64,000 nt of DNA from Tubulanus polymorphus (GCF_964204645.1 NC_134027.1:14126485-14190484), one strand, 5' to 3'; numbered from the stretch's first letter, positions 11,622 to 24,401 are shown. Notes: generated by a model not told the origin, from the sequence alone. Numbers and translations: made by a program.

Positions 11622-13830
11622 TCCTCCAGGGCCCAGAATCCAAAACCCATAGTAAACTTAGTATTATTTTAGAAAAGGATATAATGATCTAGCTGTGTAG
11701 AGAATATGTACTCCATAACTCCACTAAAAGTTTCTCTTATTATATTACTCTCCGATATTAGTTTTGTTAATCTCTCTATCAAATGTATATTTATAGAACA
11801 CTTAAAGTTTATCAATCAATTTGGTTAATTTGTGAAAAATTCTGGCGTGCAATCACTGCTGCGGCTCGTTGAGGTCTTCTAGCCTGATCTACAGCAGTTG
11901 AATCATCCTCGACAGTAGGCGGCTTATCAATATCGTAACATACGACCTCTAGCGGATAAAACTTATTGGTGGGACGGTTTGTAGTTCCGGTGTCGGTACA
12001 AATTACGGCTGAACGTACATAACCATCGCTTCCTCTGATTAATTCCGTTATAACACCATACTTCCATTATAAACGCGGTGTATCATCGTGTATCAATACA
12101 ACCATATCTTTACGTACTAGTTCTTGATTTTTACCACTTTTCGAACAATGCCATTCGCGAACGCTAACTAGATATTCCCTTAACCATCTACGTTTAAAGG
12201 ATATCATAAGCGCGGCACGATATCAATCTGCACCCAATAAGTAGGTGTGATGGTGTTAGAGGTTCGTCATCTTTGATATCAACGGAAAAGTTATTCAACG
12301 GTCGATCGTTTAATACAGCTTCTATCTCGGTTATAGCGGTTCTCAACTCTTCAAAACTTAAACTCTGACGCCCAAAGACCTTCTTGATAGTCACTTTAAC
12401 CAAACCTACAAGTCGCTCCCAATAGCCTCCTTGCCACGGAGCTCTTTTAGTGATATACTTCGACGTAAGTCCTTCTTTGGCGAAATACCTCCGCAAATCA
12501 GAAGACACTAGTATCTCTTTAATTTGACCAGCTGCACTTATAAAAGTCTTCGCATTATCCGAATATATAACCTTAGGTAGAGATCGGCGGCTTGTAAACC
12601 ATTGAAACGCATGAATAAATGTATCGGTACTAAGATCCTGGCAAAGTTCGAGGTGTAACGCTCGTGTATTCGGACACCGGAATAAGCATACATATGCTTT
12701 AATATTCCCATACAGCGGTCCTAAGAAATCTAAACGGGTGTAATAGAACGGTGGAACGTCGGTTACTCTGCTCTGTGGTAATGGCGGCGAATCCGGAAGA
12801 GAATACGGTAATCCGGAAATCAGGAGGCACAATACGCACTTACGTAAATATTTCTTCACAAACGGTCTTATTGACGTTATCCAGTATTTCTGTCTAATCA
12901 TCGCGATTGTAGAATTGACTCCCATATGAAAACTGCGACTATGCGCGTCTTTTACGATCAGAGCTTCAAAGTCACACTTCGGCAATAACAAAGGGAATTT
13001 CGCGGTATCTTCCAATGGAGAATGGTGTAATCTGCCGGCACTACGAATAATTCCATACGAATCTACATATAAACGCAAACTTTTAACAATCTGATTCTTA
13101 TAAGTCCCGTTTGTAGATCAAGTAGAACATCCCTGTAACCATTCGCTTGTATGCTAAGAAACCGAAGTGTCTCCGCTTTATCTAACTCTGAACTGTCAAG
13201 TTCATCACGATTACGATTGAGTTTGTCTTTAATATTCGAGACAAATCGAAGCACAAGCGCTGTTACTCGGTAAAGTTCGATCAAACTAGAAAATCTTGAG
13301 ACATCAATCAGATTTGCGATATCTATCGGAAGTTTAACGCCTTTCTCGCATTTTGAGTCTAACTGAAGATTCACATTGACGGACGTATCAATCGGTAGTC
13401 CATCGAGTGTATAATTTTGAGGGATAACCGAATCAACTGATGAGGTAACAATCCCGGATGGACCATCTAACCATGACCTGTTATTAATCAAGTCTCTCGG
13501 GCAGCAGCCTCTTGTTATCAAATCAGCTGAGTTCATTTCGGACTTACAATAATTCCACTGCACGTGATCGTTTAACGCATTATCCTTAATCTCTTTTATA
13601 CGATTTTCGACGAACACAGTTAACTTCTTAGATGACTTAATCCAAGACAAAACTATAGTGCTATTGGACCACATATACACATCTAAGTTCTCTAATGACA
13701 ATTCCTGAACGATATGATTGGCTAATCGCGATGCTATCAGAGCAGCCATCAGTTCTAACTGTGGAATAGTCAATTTTTTAGCTACCGGCGTGACTCGAGA
13801 CTTCGACATCATAAAAGCGGACATATCACC

Positions 13831-14008
13831 GTTAAAAAGATTAAACCCACTATCTACAGATTAAAAGAATTTGTCTCACCTGACGACGATCTCTAGGGTG
13901 AGATCGAAACGTTGTGTTTATTATATATTTCATATTGTTCGAATAAATAAATTCTTGATTTTAAATTCTTTTAATCTGTAGATAGTGGGTTTTAATCTTT
14001 TTATCTGT
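13831..14008. mobile_element. 178 bp foldback/MITE element with hammerhead-like core
   Basis: A near-perfect inverted repeat (13833-13872 against 13963-14003, one extra A in the right arm) encloses about 90 bp. Pentamers TCACC at 13826-13830 and 14009-14013 are an exact target duplication; removing the insert restores the interrupted BEL/Pao RNase H frame (RGDMS). Between the arms is a hammerhead-like core. It has no coding capacity. Confidence 0.8.
13877..13916 (+). ncRNA. hammerhead-ribozyme-like motif in the foldback element
   Basis: CTGACGA (13880-13886) is followed by a hairpin gatctc-tagggt-gagatc (13888-13905), then GAAAC (13906-13910) and GTT. CAC before the core can pair with GTG after GTT as a short helix I, and ACGT is self-complementary, as in hammerheads that need a dimer for helix III. 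One extra nucleotide sits between CUGANGA and helix II. The same layout occurs in the Penelope-like element at 26811-26856. Activity is untested. Confidence 0.5.
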
Positions 14009-15914
14009 TCACCACGTTTGAGTGTGGTTATCGTACAAATGAATCACGTAAAACGGTACGTTTCGTAATCTCTGAATTCGGTGGAGATATATTCTTAACA
14101 GGTTTTAGTCCAAGCGTATCTTGTTCAGAATTCCAATTCAATCCGAGAACTCTGATTTTTATCGACTTATCACCAAGGTTATCCTGATCAGCCAACCGTT
14201 TAATCTCCATATTGTTACTGTTCCAACAACGCAATTTAAAACCACCTTCACTCATGAGTTTACAGGATTCAGCGTAGAAGATTTTGAGCATCTTGGATAT
14301 TCGGTGACGACATTATAACATCGTCTACCTAAATGTTTTTTAGAATAACTTTCGAGATCCACGACGGATTCAATAATAGATATTTGTAAATAGTCGCATT
14401 CAAAATGAATGGTGAGAACCAGGCTCCGAACAGCACTACTCTAAATCGGTACGTAACTAAATCACTCTTCGGGAGGGTCGAGTCACTGAGCCATAAAAAA
14501 CGAGTGAAATTGCGATCACGTTCAGATATCAATATCTGTAAAAATGCGTTTTCTATGTCTGCGACTACGGCTACTTCGTTCAAACGAAAACGTAATAACG
14601 TGGCAGAAATATCGTTCTACATCGGCGGACCCGCTTCTAAACAGTCGTTTAAGCTAGGACTTGTTTTACATGCTTTACAGCTACAGTTAAAAACTATTCT
14701 ACACGGCGTAGTAGCTGACGATCTGAAGACTGGACGATGCGGTATATAATGGCTATCTGGATCTCTCCAGTCCGCATCTGGAACAAGTTCTATGAATCCC
14801 CTAGCTTCCTGGTTTATCATAATATTCGCGTAATCATCCAAGTGCGACGTTTTTACTAATCGATTTATCGTGGATTCAGTACGACGTTTACACACGAGAT
14901 AATTACTCGATAACGGTGGATGTTCACTCTTCCAAGGAAGACTAGCTATATACTGACCAGCATTACTGTCAAACGATATAGATGTATCGCAATATTCCTG
15001 AATCTGCATCTGATCTTTATCTTTACTATCAGGCGGTTTGATGCCCATTGTATCAAGATCCCAGAATCGGCGCAAATCAAAGTCACTGTTCGAATTAACT
15101 AAACTACTAAGAACTGACGCATCTCTACACTCAGTAGTAGTAACAGGACCGGAAATTACATATCCTAACGATGTACGAACTGCCATAGGACCATCGCTGT
15201 CGGGTTCGCCTATTTGTTCGCTCGAAACAAAATCGTAGTAATATTCTGATCCTATTAATAACTGGTTATCGAACTTATCGGATCGATCGAGAGGGTGCGC
15301 TAATTTCAGTCCCTTGAGATATGTGCGATTTTGTAACTGCTGTTTACCCGACGAAACATTAATAGGAACGGAAATCCGCGGTATAACTAACGCTTTAATA
15401 TCAGTAACGGATCCATCTTCGCAATGAACTCCTAGTTTGACTACATCAACAGTTTGAACTTTCTTTACTGTGGCCCCGAAATTCGATACACTGATAGTCT
15501 CACTTCCGATCGGTTCTAATGCTAATCCATCCATGACTGACTTACAGACAAATGTTCTCTGTGATCCGTCATTGAACAAAATGTTGGTGTCACATGTATT
15601 ACTGTCACTCGAAACAGGTACAATGGTGGTTTTTAGAAGTACTGCTTCTCTGACATCAGTATCAGTTGCAATCGCTACGCCTTGGTGTGTCTCTTGATTA
15701 CTCTCCAGCTCCTTATCAGGCTGCGGTTTATCATCGGTCGATGTTGACTCTCGCGGTGTCTCTTTATCTGGTTTACTAGGTTTCGGTTTTTCGGCTTTTT
15801 TCGGTGGACAGATACTCATGTGGTGTTTTCGCTGACAAATCCTGCAAACATACTTCGATCTACACTTTACAACACGGTGCGATGGACCGAGACAATTAAA
15901 ACATAGTTTATTGG

Positions 15915-17010
15915 TCATGATATAGTTTTCCGTTCGTCATAACTACGTACTTTAGTACAATCACTCGGATAATGGTCTTCGGATTTGCAGTAAACGCAAT
16001 GTTTCATTTTATTCGATTTGTGACCGGTGTCACGATTTCGCTTCGTACCATTTGTACTGCTGTTACCATTAGCGGTCGTTGAAAATAACTCCAAAACGGT
16101 TGGAACGCTATTCGTATGTCCTTCGGCTTTACGGACTTTAAGTTTGTCATTCAGAAATGAACGTAATTCTTCGAACGTGAACTGCTCATCGCCTTTAAAA
16201 CGTATCAAATTCCCGCGCATAGTAGAAGTAAACTTATTATAGATGATTGATATGAGCATATCACCTAAGCTCGAACTATCTTTCCCGATTGCTGCTAACG
16301 TTCGAACATGTGCTGCTAAATTATCACGAAACTTTCTCAAACTCTCGAAATTATCTTGCGGACTCGGAAGTGACACGATCGCCTGCATATGAGCATTGAT
16401 TGTCTTATGCATCTGTGTGTATTCCGAGTTAAGAACAGCGATAGCTTCTACATAATTAGATTCAGTCAACGATAGTCCGGTAATACGCAAAGCTGCTTCA
16501 TCTTCTAATAATGACTGAAGATGTTGAAACTTCTGAATCACTGGAATATTCTTGGCATCGTGTACAGCGGCTTTAAACGAGTCCCAGAAAATCGGCCACT
16601 TTGTAATGTCGCCACTAAATTTCGGTAGTTGAAGTTTTTGTAAATTACATTTCGGTCGATCAGAACTACTCGTACCAGAACTCGTGCCTGGTTTCGTATC
16701 CCGAATGTACTGCTCGTAGTAGTCTACGGTCTCGGTAGTGTGATAGTTTAAGTTCATAGTTGTCGAATTCTTTAGAATAAACATCGTCTCCGTCAATTTT
16801 ATCGAGTATCTCCTCTACTATCGAACTAATTAAATCGATCTTCTCATTTAATTGATCCAAAAAATGTTTCAAACTGTCCACATCTGGGTTTTGCTTAGTC
16901 TGAGAATTAGTTATAGCATCGGCACTATTTTGTAGTTTCGTCGCGGCACTCGTTTGACCACGATATCTCCGCTTCAGATTCCTTACTACGTTGGAATCTG
17001 TATCAGCCAT
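15915..17010 (-). pseudogene. inner BEL/Pao gag (DUF1759)
   Basis: The gag region begins MADTDSNVVRNLKRRYRG at 17010, shifts frame near 16700, then continues with a DUF1759-type capsid segment (LPKFSGDITKWPIFWDSF, LTESNYVEAIAVLNSEYTQ) and a CCHC-like knuckle (CVYCKSEDHYPSDC) before overlapping the pol frame by four bases at 15915-15918 (ATGA-type overlap). BEL/Pao elements normally have one gag-pol frame, so the frame changes may be either decay or a recoding site; the first is simpler given the other lesions. Confidence 0.8.
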
Positions 17011-17083
17011 AATTACTGAATAGTTACTAAATAGTTCCCAATTCCTTTAACGCTTATATGTATTCTAGTGCGTTTAGCTCGAT

Positions 17084-17097
17084 GGCTCGAGGGACCA
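17084..17097 (-). other. primer binding site of inner BEL/Pao element
   Basis: One base inside the 5' LTR the element strand reads TGGTCCCTCGAGCC, the form expected for pairing with a tRNA 3' end (TGG complement of CCA). The tRNA species was not determined. Confidence 0.6.
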
Positions 17098-17098
17098 G

Positions 17099-17264
17099 TG
17101 TCCAGGATCTCAGACAACATACAACAACTCAGTATGCCAGCTATACGACAACTGATTTTATTCTGTAACTTACGCTTAGTTTGGTTACTGACCGTTACAA
17201 CACAAACATAATAATAGCCACAGTGGCCATACAAAACAACCCAACACGTGAACAATCCCGGACA
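17099..17264 (-). repeat. 5' LTR of inner BEL/Pao element
   Basis: A 166 bp LTR with the same length and termini as 11456-11621. An open frame runs through it from the interrupted outer RNase H, but that is incidental. Confidence 0.88.
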
Positions 17265-19075
17265 GCAACCTTGAATCAAGATATCACTCGGATTGTCATT
17301 CGATGGAACGTACATCCAGTGACCCCCTGGAACCTGTTTCTTGATTATTTTCACCCTATTTTTTATGAAAACAAGAAGGGATTTAGTTGATTTTATCCAT
17401 CCAAGGGTTACCAAACTATCAGACCAGAGATGTATATCTAAGTCCAATTCTGAGCTATCAACAACCTGTTTAGCGAGCTGTGATGCAACGACTGCAGCGC
17501 ACAATTCTATGCGGTATGGAAATTGGTTTTGTCAGCGCTACTTTACTTTTGGCGAGAGCAAGATAACAGGCCAACAGCTGTGGGAAACAAAGATATGCAG
17601 TTGCACCATATGCCTTCGAAGATGCGTCCGCCAAGACGTGTAATTGCTGTGGACCCGAATTTGCCGCTGATACTGGCAATCGTTCAACAATCGTTGAAGC
17701 TACAGGCTATAGTGCATTCGCGGAAACTACAGTCATAAACAATGTGCACGGGTGTCGTAGGCGACTTGCGGAAAACCGGGTGATGAGGTATATAGTGTGC
17801 GGATGAGTGATCATCGACCTCTTCTAGCGGTACCAACTCAATAAAACCACGTAATTCTTGATCCAATATCAAATCAGAGTATAAACTGAATAAATGTGGA
17901 TCTTTAGCTAATTTACGTGCAGTAGCACGAGTACGAGCAGAACAAACTGCGATACTCGATGGCAGAGTCCCAAAATTGTCCTTCCATGGGAATTGTGCTA
18001 TGTACCGACCTTCTTCATCCCTAGTGATTGTGCTATTATTATCTATGCATGAATTCAGAATCAGGACCGCCTGACAATTCAGATCTGCCTTCCCAGAAAT
18101 TCTTCAATTCTAGGTCATAAGCTATAGCTAGTCTTCCTTGGAAGAGTGAACATCCACCGTTATCGAGTAATTATCTAGGTTATAATGACTTTTATCAATA
18201 GTAAGCATAGATGACGCAGAACAATCATGACAGGAATCTGAAAGATCACAAACTGGACCGGAGAGAACATACCCAACTTTAGTTTTGACTGCAACAGGGT
18301 CTAAATCAGTCAATCCCTGAATGAACTCCCCTTCTATGAATTGATAATACTGGTCAGCTCCAATAAGGATCTGAATATCAAAATCTCCTCCCGATGAGCA
18401 CCAGTGACTAGCGAAATTCAACCCAGCAAAAGTGGTACAATTTTGAACCTCTTCCAACGATGGCACAATCAAAGATGTTGTGATTTTTGGCATCACAATA
18501 AGATCGACTAATACCGACTCTGATGGATCGATGGACTGAACGGAGATTCGCACTACGTCACATGCCCGACATTCGACAAACTGCGCACCGAACTCTGAAA
18601 AATCTACAATTTCGCGCCGTATAGGCTGCAACTCGAGTAACTCTGTTAACGGTTCGGATATAAAAGATCGTTTAGCCCCATCATCAAAAACAATATTAGC
18701 GAGCGTACTTGTATTATGATTATCTATATCAAAAACCTTAACGAGGGCAGTTTTTAAAAGTACACCGTTTCGCGTATTTGTTTACCCTGATTAACTCGAT
18801 CGCGCCGTTTGAGAGTATGTGGCCGACGGACGTGACTGGGCTGCGTATCAAAAACCTTATCCACTCTACCAGCTGACTCTGAAATTTGCAAATTTTGAGA
18901 ATTAGTATTTGAACTGTAACTGAAATGTCCAGGACATATGCTGCTATGATGTTTACGTTTACATAACTTGCATGAGAATTTAGAACTGTACTCAGAAACA
19001 CGATGTGGCCCTGAACAATTGTAACATAGTCTATGACTTTGAACGAAAGGAACACGTTGATCATGTGTGACAGTT
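17265..19075 (-). pseudogene. outer BEL/Pao gag end, protease, RT start and RNase H, broken
   Basis: Reading from 19075 down: a CCHC knuckle (CYNCSGPHRVSEYSSKFSC, then CKLCKRKHHSSIC) around 19040-18930; a DUF1758-like protease region (18631-18128, with ILIGADQYYQFIEG); the start of RT (LRGFIELVPLEEVDDHS, YIPHHPVFRKS) at 17872-17684; then directly RNase H (LHVLADASSKAYGATAYL; LWSDSLVTLGWIKS) to NPSDILIQGC at the insertion junction. The central RT including YVDD is deleted. Everything 5' of the knuckle (most of gag and the 5' LTR) is missing near 19080. Confidence 0.8.
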
Positions 19076-19517
19076 TGACACTTTTTCGTAATACTTGGAT
19101 ACTTAAAAATGACAGATATTGATTAAGGATGACCTAGGGAAAAGATTGCCATATGTTTCATGAATGTGAGATTGCCATATGTTTCATGAATGTGCACAAA
19201 TTTTGAATTAAAAATGCCAAGAAGCGTTAATTAGGTCAGTTGGGTCAGTTAAGTGCCTTAATACACAACTTAAGAATTGCTTTTTGGGGGTCACCTATGA
19301 TCTATGATAGAAGCATATATTCCAGCCCCTAAACCTTTTGTACCTAAGATGTGAAACCAATATTTCTGGGCTCCCGGACTAGGAGGGGGGTAAACATTTT
19401 GCATATGGGCAGCCCCAATTCAGAATTTGTAATAATTCATTCTATCATCCACAATACAAATAAGTTCTTGTTAATGAGTAATTATGATGCATGTACTTTG
19501 TATGGTTTTATTTTCAG

Positions 19518-19582
19518 GATTGATAGATGCACATACTCACCCAGTGTGGGCTGGAGATAGAGTTGATGAGTTCAGTTTAAAA
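19518..19582 (+). CDS. AMDHD1: imidazolonepropionase, HxH metal-binding exon
   Basis: A tattttcag acceptor precedes an exon that completes the Gly codon from 8798 and reads LIDAHTHPVWAGDRVDEFSLK before a GTAAGT donor in phase 0. DAHTHPVWAG is the signature of imidazolonepropionase: the two His bind the catalytic metal. The expected next exon (ATYM..GGGI region) was not found to the right; it must lie after a second long intron, probably beyond the retroelements or outside the window. Confidence 0.88.
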
Positions 19583-22500
19583 GTAAGTACTCAGTGCTTG
19601 AAATTAATCCAAAAATATTGCAGTAATATCAAGTTTTTTGTGGTCTTATACTCATGATGACATTAGATGTGTGGCGTGGGCACGGTTTCCGTGAGGCTGT
19701 TTTTACGGTTAAATGGACACAGCCAAAAGTGGTCCTATTTTCCCCCGGATCCTTAAAAATTTCTCTGAGGAATTGCGAAAAGAAATTGATTATTATAGTG
19801 TTTTTATTTTAGTTAATTTCAATGTAACGATTGATTCGAAAATGCACGGCTGATGATGTAGTTCAATAGTAATAGTAATGATAATGTAGTAGGTAGCATA
19901 CCTACCTTCCCTACAAAGCATACAGTAATTGTAGGACAGTAGGTCAATGACATTCCTACCCACCCTATTTTCCATAATGGTATTGTACACACACATAAGC
20001 CTTTGAAACTGTGTATAAGCAGTCTTCTCTCTGCGATACTTCAATGAATGAATGAAGTTCATACAACAAACACTACTCTGTGGTAGTTTTGTTCTGTGGT
20101 AGTTTTGTAGAATTTTTCTCCATCAATGTGTAATGCGCTTCCAGATGGTATTGGCAACCTGCGTGCGTTGGGCCATAAACTAAAAAAAAAACCTACTGAG
20201 AACGAACTCAAATCACAACGAACTCTAAAAATAAAATACAATATATATACGTTTATTAAGACAATAAGTAATAGAGCAATGAAATATTATCTAAAACCAA
20301 TCACTAAACCAAACCAAATTTCACCCAAGTTGTACCCAATCCCAACCGTATTGTGTAACCAAATTAACTCAAAATTAACCCAACTAGTTACAAAATATTA
20401 ACTTTTATCGATGCATTATTTCCTGAATAATTTTATCTAACAACGATTAAATTGAATTTTGAATTAAAGATATTTGAATGATACTCAACAACAGTGTCCA
20501 AATACAATCGCGCTATCGAACCGCAACACATCGCTGTGTGTACAAAATACACGGGAATTGTATCGGTACGATAAACCAATAGTAGTTGAAAACGAATCAC
20601 GAACCAGTTTAGTTGAACCAATAGTCTCTAGAAGTAGACGACGAATTAAAAAATTGATCCTCCGTATATGACTATGATCACGAAATTTTCAAATCGGAAT
20701 AAAATCCATAATGCTTGCAAATGTCTACATAACTATGGTCAAAGATTCGTAAAGACTTAGTGAATTTTTTGGTATCGTAGAACAGTATGATTTAAGTAGT
20801 CGAATGTCTTTACTACTGATATGATATTCGCGGTCATAAATTATCTAGCTAAAAACTGCTATTATAAAAGAATTGTTGCTATTGCAAAACTTCTCTTGTA
20901 GAAAAATACTTCACTTTATAACGGAATTTCCATCTTCAGTAATCCAGCTAACAATGATGAACAAAAATCCTTTCAAAAATCCATGACGGATCAGATGAAA
21001 TTCAGTACAGCGATTAAGAATCAGTTAATCCTTTGATAGGAGTTAAACTAAAATAGCGGGAAGCTGTGTGGCAACCCCTGCTGCTGTTTAGAGATCCAAA
21101 AAACAACTCCCTCACCCCAGTCTAACAGGATGTCACATGCCCTTGAAATTCGGAGGAATCTATTAAGTAGCCCTCAGAAATAGAGTAAAATAGTTCAAAC
21201 TTAAAATGATGAAATACATATCAAATATACCACCAGGTGTAGGTTCTGAGATGAAAGAATGAATGTAACTAATTGGAAAATCTTAGAAATCTATGAAGAT
21301 TTTTTAGAACGCAGAATTAATGAAATGTACTAATACATAACATAGTACCATGCCTAAAAAGGATAATCAGCTGATACTGCAAAGCTGCATCCCAACCAAC
21401 GGATTTCGAGAATACGGCAATAACTCACCAAAAGGAGAAGAGCAGTTTCCCACCCAAGATTGCGAATACCGGGTTAGATACAAATTCCCGGAAAAATATA
21501 CCTAGTATAATCCTACTAGCTATTACTATATATTGTAGATTATATAAATGAACTAATCCTATCTACCTCAATAAAAAATACACCTTAAATAGACAAGGGT
21601 CACAAATGACTAATGGACATTTTTTACCATCTCCATCATGGCAACCCTGTGTCATGTTGCAAACTTCGGAACAACTGATAACTTACGTTGGCATCGGAAT
21701 CAGCTCTCCCAGATTCCATCTTATTTACCAGAATGAACGTATAAATTCATTTACAGGATACACAGTTTATATACAACTTTATAGCAGATTACAGAGTGTT
21801 CTTTGGGACTTCAAGTAGAGTATCTGTTTAACTCAGACAATAATTATATAGAGATTGTGATGAAATGAAGAATAGGAAATATCTAGTAAATAACCATGAA
21901 TGATGAAGGATAACTAATGTTACCAATATTATAGGCTCATTATAACCACAAGGTGCTAAAGACTATTCTACATTGGATGTTGTTTCATTTAAGAACTGTT
22001 TATTATTGTTTCATTTCTATCATATCTGAGAAGTGTTAATCCTTTAAAGAATTACGGGATTATGGGGGGGGGGGGGGCAGACAGACTCTGGTCATACATA
22101 TCTAGTTTATACTAGCAAATGTATAAACATTCAGTGCATATGTTTTCCTGATATGTATGTGTTTTTCTGATATGTATGAATTTTTCTGATCTCCTCTAGG
22201 TTGTTCACGCTTAACAGGGATAAGCCAGGTGCCAGGTATAGTTGCATGCACAGTTCTGCCCAAGTAACAAAATAATGTTCCCACAACGTTGATCAAAAGT
22301 TTTTGATACAACATAGCGACATTATGAATACATCCTATTTGAACATTCAAAAACGTTATGTTGTCAGGTTGTAATAACGTCATCGGAGGTTGTAGATAGG
22401 TTACATTGAAACACTCTTTGAAAACTTTGTACAAACATTGACACACGTTACAAAAAAACATATGTTTTATATATTCATACGATCACAAATTATATTTTCA

Positions 22501-22871
22501 TTTTTCTATGCACAAAACTAAAAACAAAAATGTTTTCGATAAAACGAATACTATAGAAATGATGATGATAATAAGGATGATTTAGTTGACATCCTCGGAA
22601 ACTGGTGCTATTAAATTTGCTTCAGCCCGGAAAATAAAGTATTCACATTAAACATCATCGATAGTCTTTCTTGAATTGTTTATAGAATTTAAATCAGATA
22701 AATTGCACATATTCATTTAATACACAGTTTATAATTCTATTTTTATGGTTCAAATCTTGCCTGGGTTCAAATTACAACACACAATTAGCACAAATCTCAA
22801 CTAGAGTTGATAATAAATGGGTTAAACATCATATAATTTTGGATTAAGTTACATCAAATTGCATGCCCAGT
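19583..22871 (+). other. AMDHD1 intron DNA without recognised genes
   Basis: AT-rich intronic sequence. Small features: a direct repeat of tctgtggtagttttgt near 20078-20110, and a run of 14 G near 22064-22077. Frames such as 20126-20401 and 22102-22461 have low-complexity or no recognisable content. No AMDHD1 exon was identified. Confidence 0.5.
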
Positions 22872-22916
22872 ATACAGTTTCTACGATAGGTAAAACACAA
22901 TATCCGTGTTGACGCG

Positions 22917-24395
22917 ATGAGGAGAGAATCCCACAATGATAATAAAAAGTCCGAAAATGAAACTTCGAGATAGTAGTTTATTCAACGTTTCGACTATATC
23001 CTAATAGTCATCTTCAGGAATAATGAGATACTACAGAAATTATGAGATATATATACAATCCAGGGACAAAGAGACTAATTCAAGTAATCAGAGATGATAC
23101 AAACTAAAGGAAAATTAACGTAGAAACAGTTACACGCTAAAATAGATTAAAGGGAAGCAAACTAAGGGGTGATTATAAACAACAATAGTGAGTATAATTA
23201 TAAATGAAACTTAAAGTCAGTAGTAAAAAGAAAGACAAACTAAGGGGCACTTAAATTAAAACAAAGGTGAATACAAGTTAAGTCAGAGACGAAATTGATG
23301 AGAGAACAAATAACAAATAATCAAAGGGGAAATCAAGTGTTGAGTTTAACCAGTTTACAGAGGAATTTTGATATAAGTTTATTATGGGGTGAAAAACCAT
23401 TGTTAAGGTTTACAACGTTGTTCGAATTTTCAATAATTAATGCAGATTCCAAAATATGTCTTCTAGTTTTATCGCTGCAAGGGTAAACTAATTCAGCATT
23501 AGCAAAATCAAAATTGTGTGAAGTCTGAAAAACATGACTAGCAACTCCGCTTTCAGGTTTAAAGTTTTTTACATCTAATTTATGCTCTTTTATGCGTTGA
23601 TTAAGATTCCGACCTGTTTCTCCTATATATACTTTGTCGCAAACTTTACAAGGTATTTTATAAATTCCACAGTTTAGGGATTCGGTTTTCGGTTTGTTGT
23701 TAATCAATATGTTACTAAGTTTATTATTGTATTTAAAGATGAGTTGTTTATTTAGTGACCGAAGAGAAACTTTAGAATTCTCGAGGAAAGGTACATATGG
23801 TACAATGATAAGCTGTTTATCGGTAGCCAACGTAGGAGTTCTAAGGTTGTTATTTCTAAAATGCGTAGTACGAGCTTTAAGTAGAGCTTTTTTCAATAGG
23901 AAATCGGGGTAGGCAAGTTTTTTGAGAGATTGGTTAATATGGTGAATTTCATCGGGTAGAAATGAGGGGTCGCAAATTCTCAAAGCGCGAAGAAATAATC
24001 CTTGAGCTAAACCGAGTTTAATATCCGGAGAAGTAAAAGAGAAGTAATGGAGGTAGGATTCAGCGTTGGTAGGTTTCCTATAAACCGCAAATTTCAAAAA
24101 GGATCCACAGTTAAAAATCAAAACATCCAGAAAAGGTATTTTACTATTAGATTCCCATTCATACGTAAAAGCCAGAGACGGGTAAAGGGAGTTTAAATAT
24201 ATAAGAAAGTTATCAACATTGAAGTCAAAGGGAACCAAAGCCAGAACATCGTCAACATATCTGAGCCAGATTTTAGGGTGAATATCAGTGTAAAGAGGCA
24301 ATATTTCAGATTCAACATGTTCTAGGAATAAATTAGCTAGAATAGGACTTAGAGGATTTCCCATAGCGATACCGAATGTCTGTTCGTAAAAACAA
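22917..24395 (-). repeat. inverted partial Penelope-like copy (RT C-terminus, GIY-YIG, 3' end)
   Basis: The minus-strand frame 24364-23333 starts at GNPLSPILANLFLEHV inside the RT palm and continues through YVDD and the GIY-YIG domain to the same stop as the plus copy. It is exactly complementary to 25439-26917 and ends in the common string aacaa/ttgtt. Confidence 0.9.
22978..23023 (-). ncRNA. hammerhead-like motif, inverted Penelope-like copy
   Basis: Exact reverse complement of 26811-26856, in the inverted arm. Confidence 0.65.
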
Positions 24396-24401
24396 AATTA
24401 T

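Larger units (their letters stand above)
11840..15918 (-). pseudogene. inner BEL/Pao pol: protease, RT, RNase H, integrase, DUF5641
   Basis: Reading on the minus strand: CCHC knuckle (CFNCLGPSHRVVKC) and DUF1758-type protease region with ILFNDGSQRTF (15918-14617); RT with VADIENAFLQI (14583-14329); the VDD motif near 14320; the AEGGF-like MSEGGFKLRCWNSN (14291-14028); RNase H with PQLELMAALIASRLA (13824-13063); integrase with HMGVNSTIAMIRQKYW, DFLGPLYG and YSDNAKTF (13078-12194); and the DUF5641 end (GSDGYVRSAV) down to about 11840. Breaks: in-frame TAG at 14617-14619 and TAG at 14329-14331, both where family alignment expects Tyr, the second being the Tyr of YVDD; a frameshift near 14290; a frameshift between RNase H and integrase; a TAA in DUF5641; and the 178 bp insertion. 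It is non-functional. Confidence 0.85.
11456..17264 (-). mobile_element. inner BEL/Pao LTR retrotransposon, decayed, nested in an older one
   Basis: Two 166 bp LTRs (11456-11621 and 17099-17264) with termini tgtccagga and tcccggaca flank gag and pol on the minus strand. Flanking pentamers GGAAC (11451-11455) and GCAAC (17265-17269) fit a 5 bp target duplication with one change. The LTRs differ at about 7 of 166 sites, so the insertion is old. Both flanks continue another BEL/Pao pol, showing that it landed inside the RNase H/integrase linker of the older element. It is itself interrupted at 13831-14008. Confidence 0.88.

Noticed and set aside
17181-17738. Plus-strand frames across the LTR and RNase H region
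   Set aside because: Antisense shadows of BEL/Pao pol and LTR.
22064-22077. Poly-G run as a G-quadruplex element
   Set aside because: A single homopolymer in intron sequence; no flanking G-tracts or conserved context.
23333-24364. Independent minus-strand RT gene
   Set aside because: It is the exact inverted copy of part of the plus-strand Penelope-like element, starting inside the RT domain.
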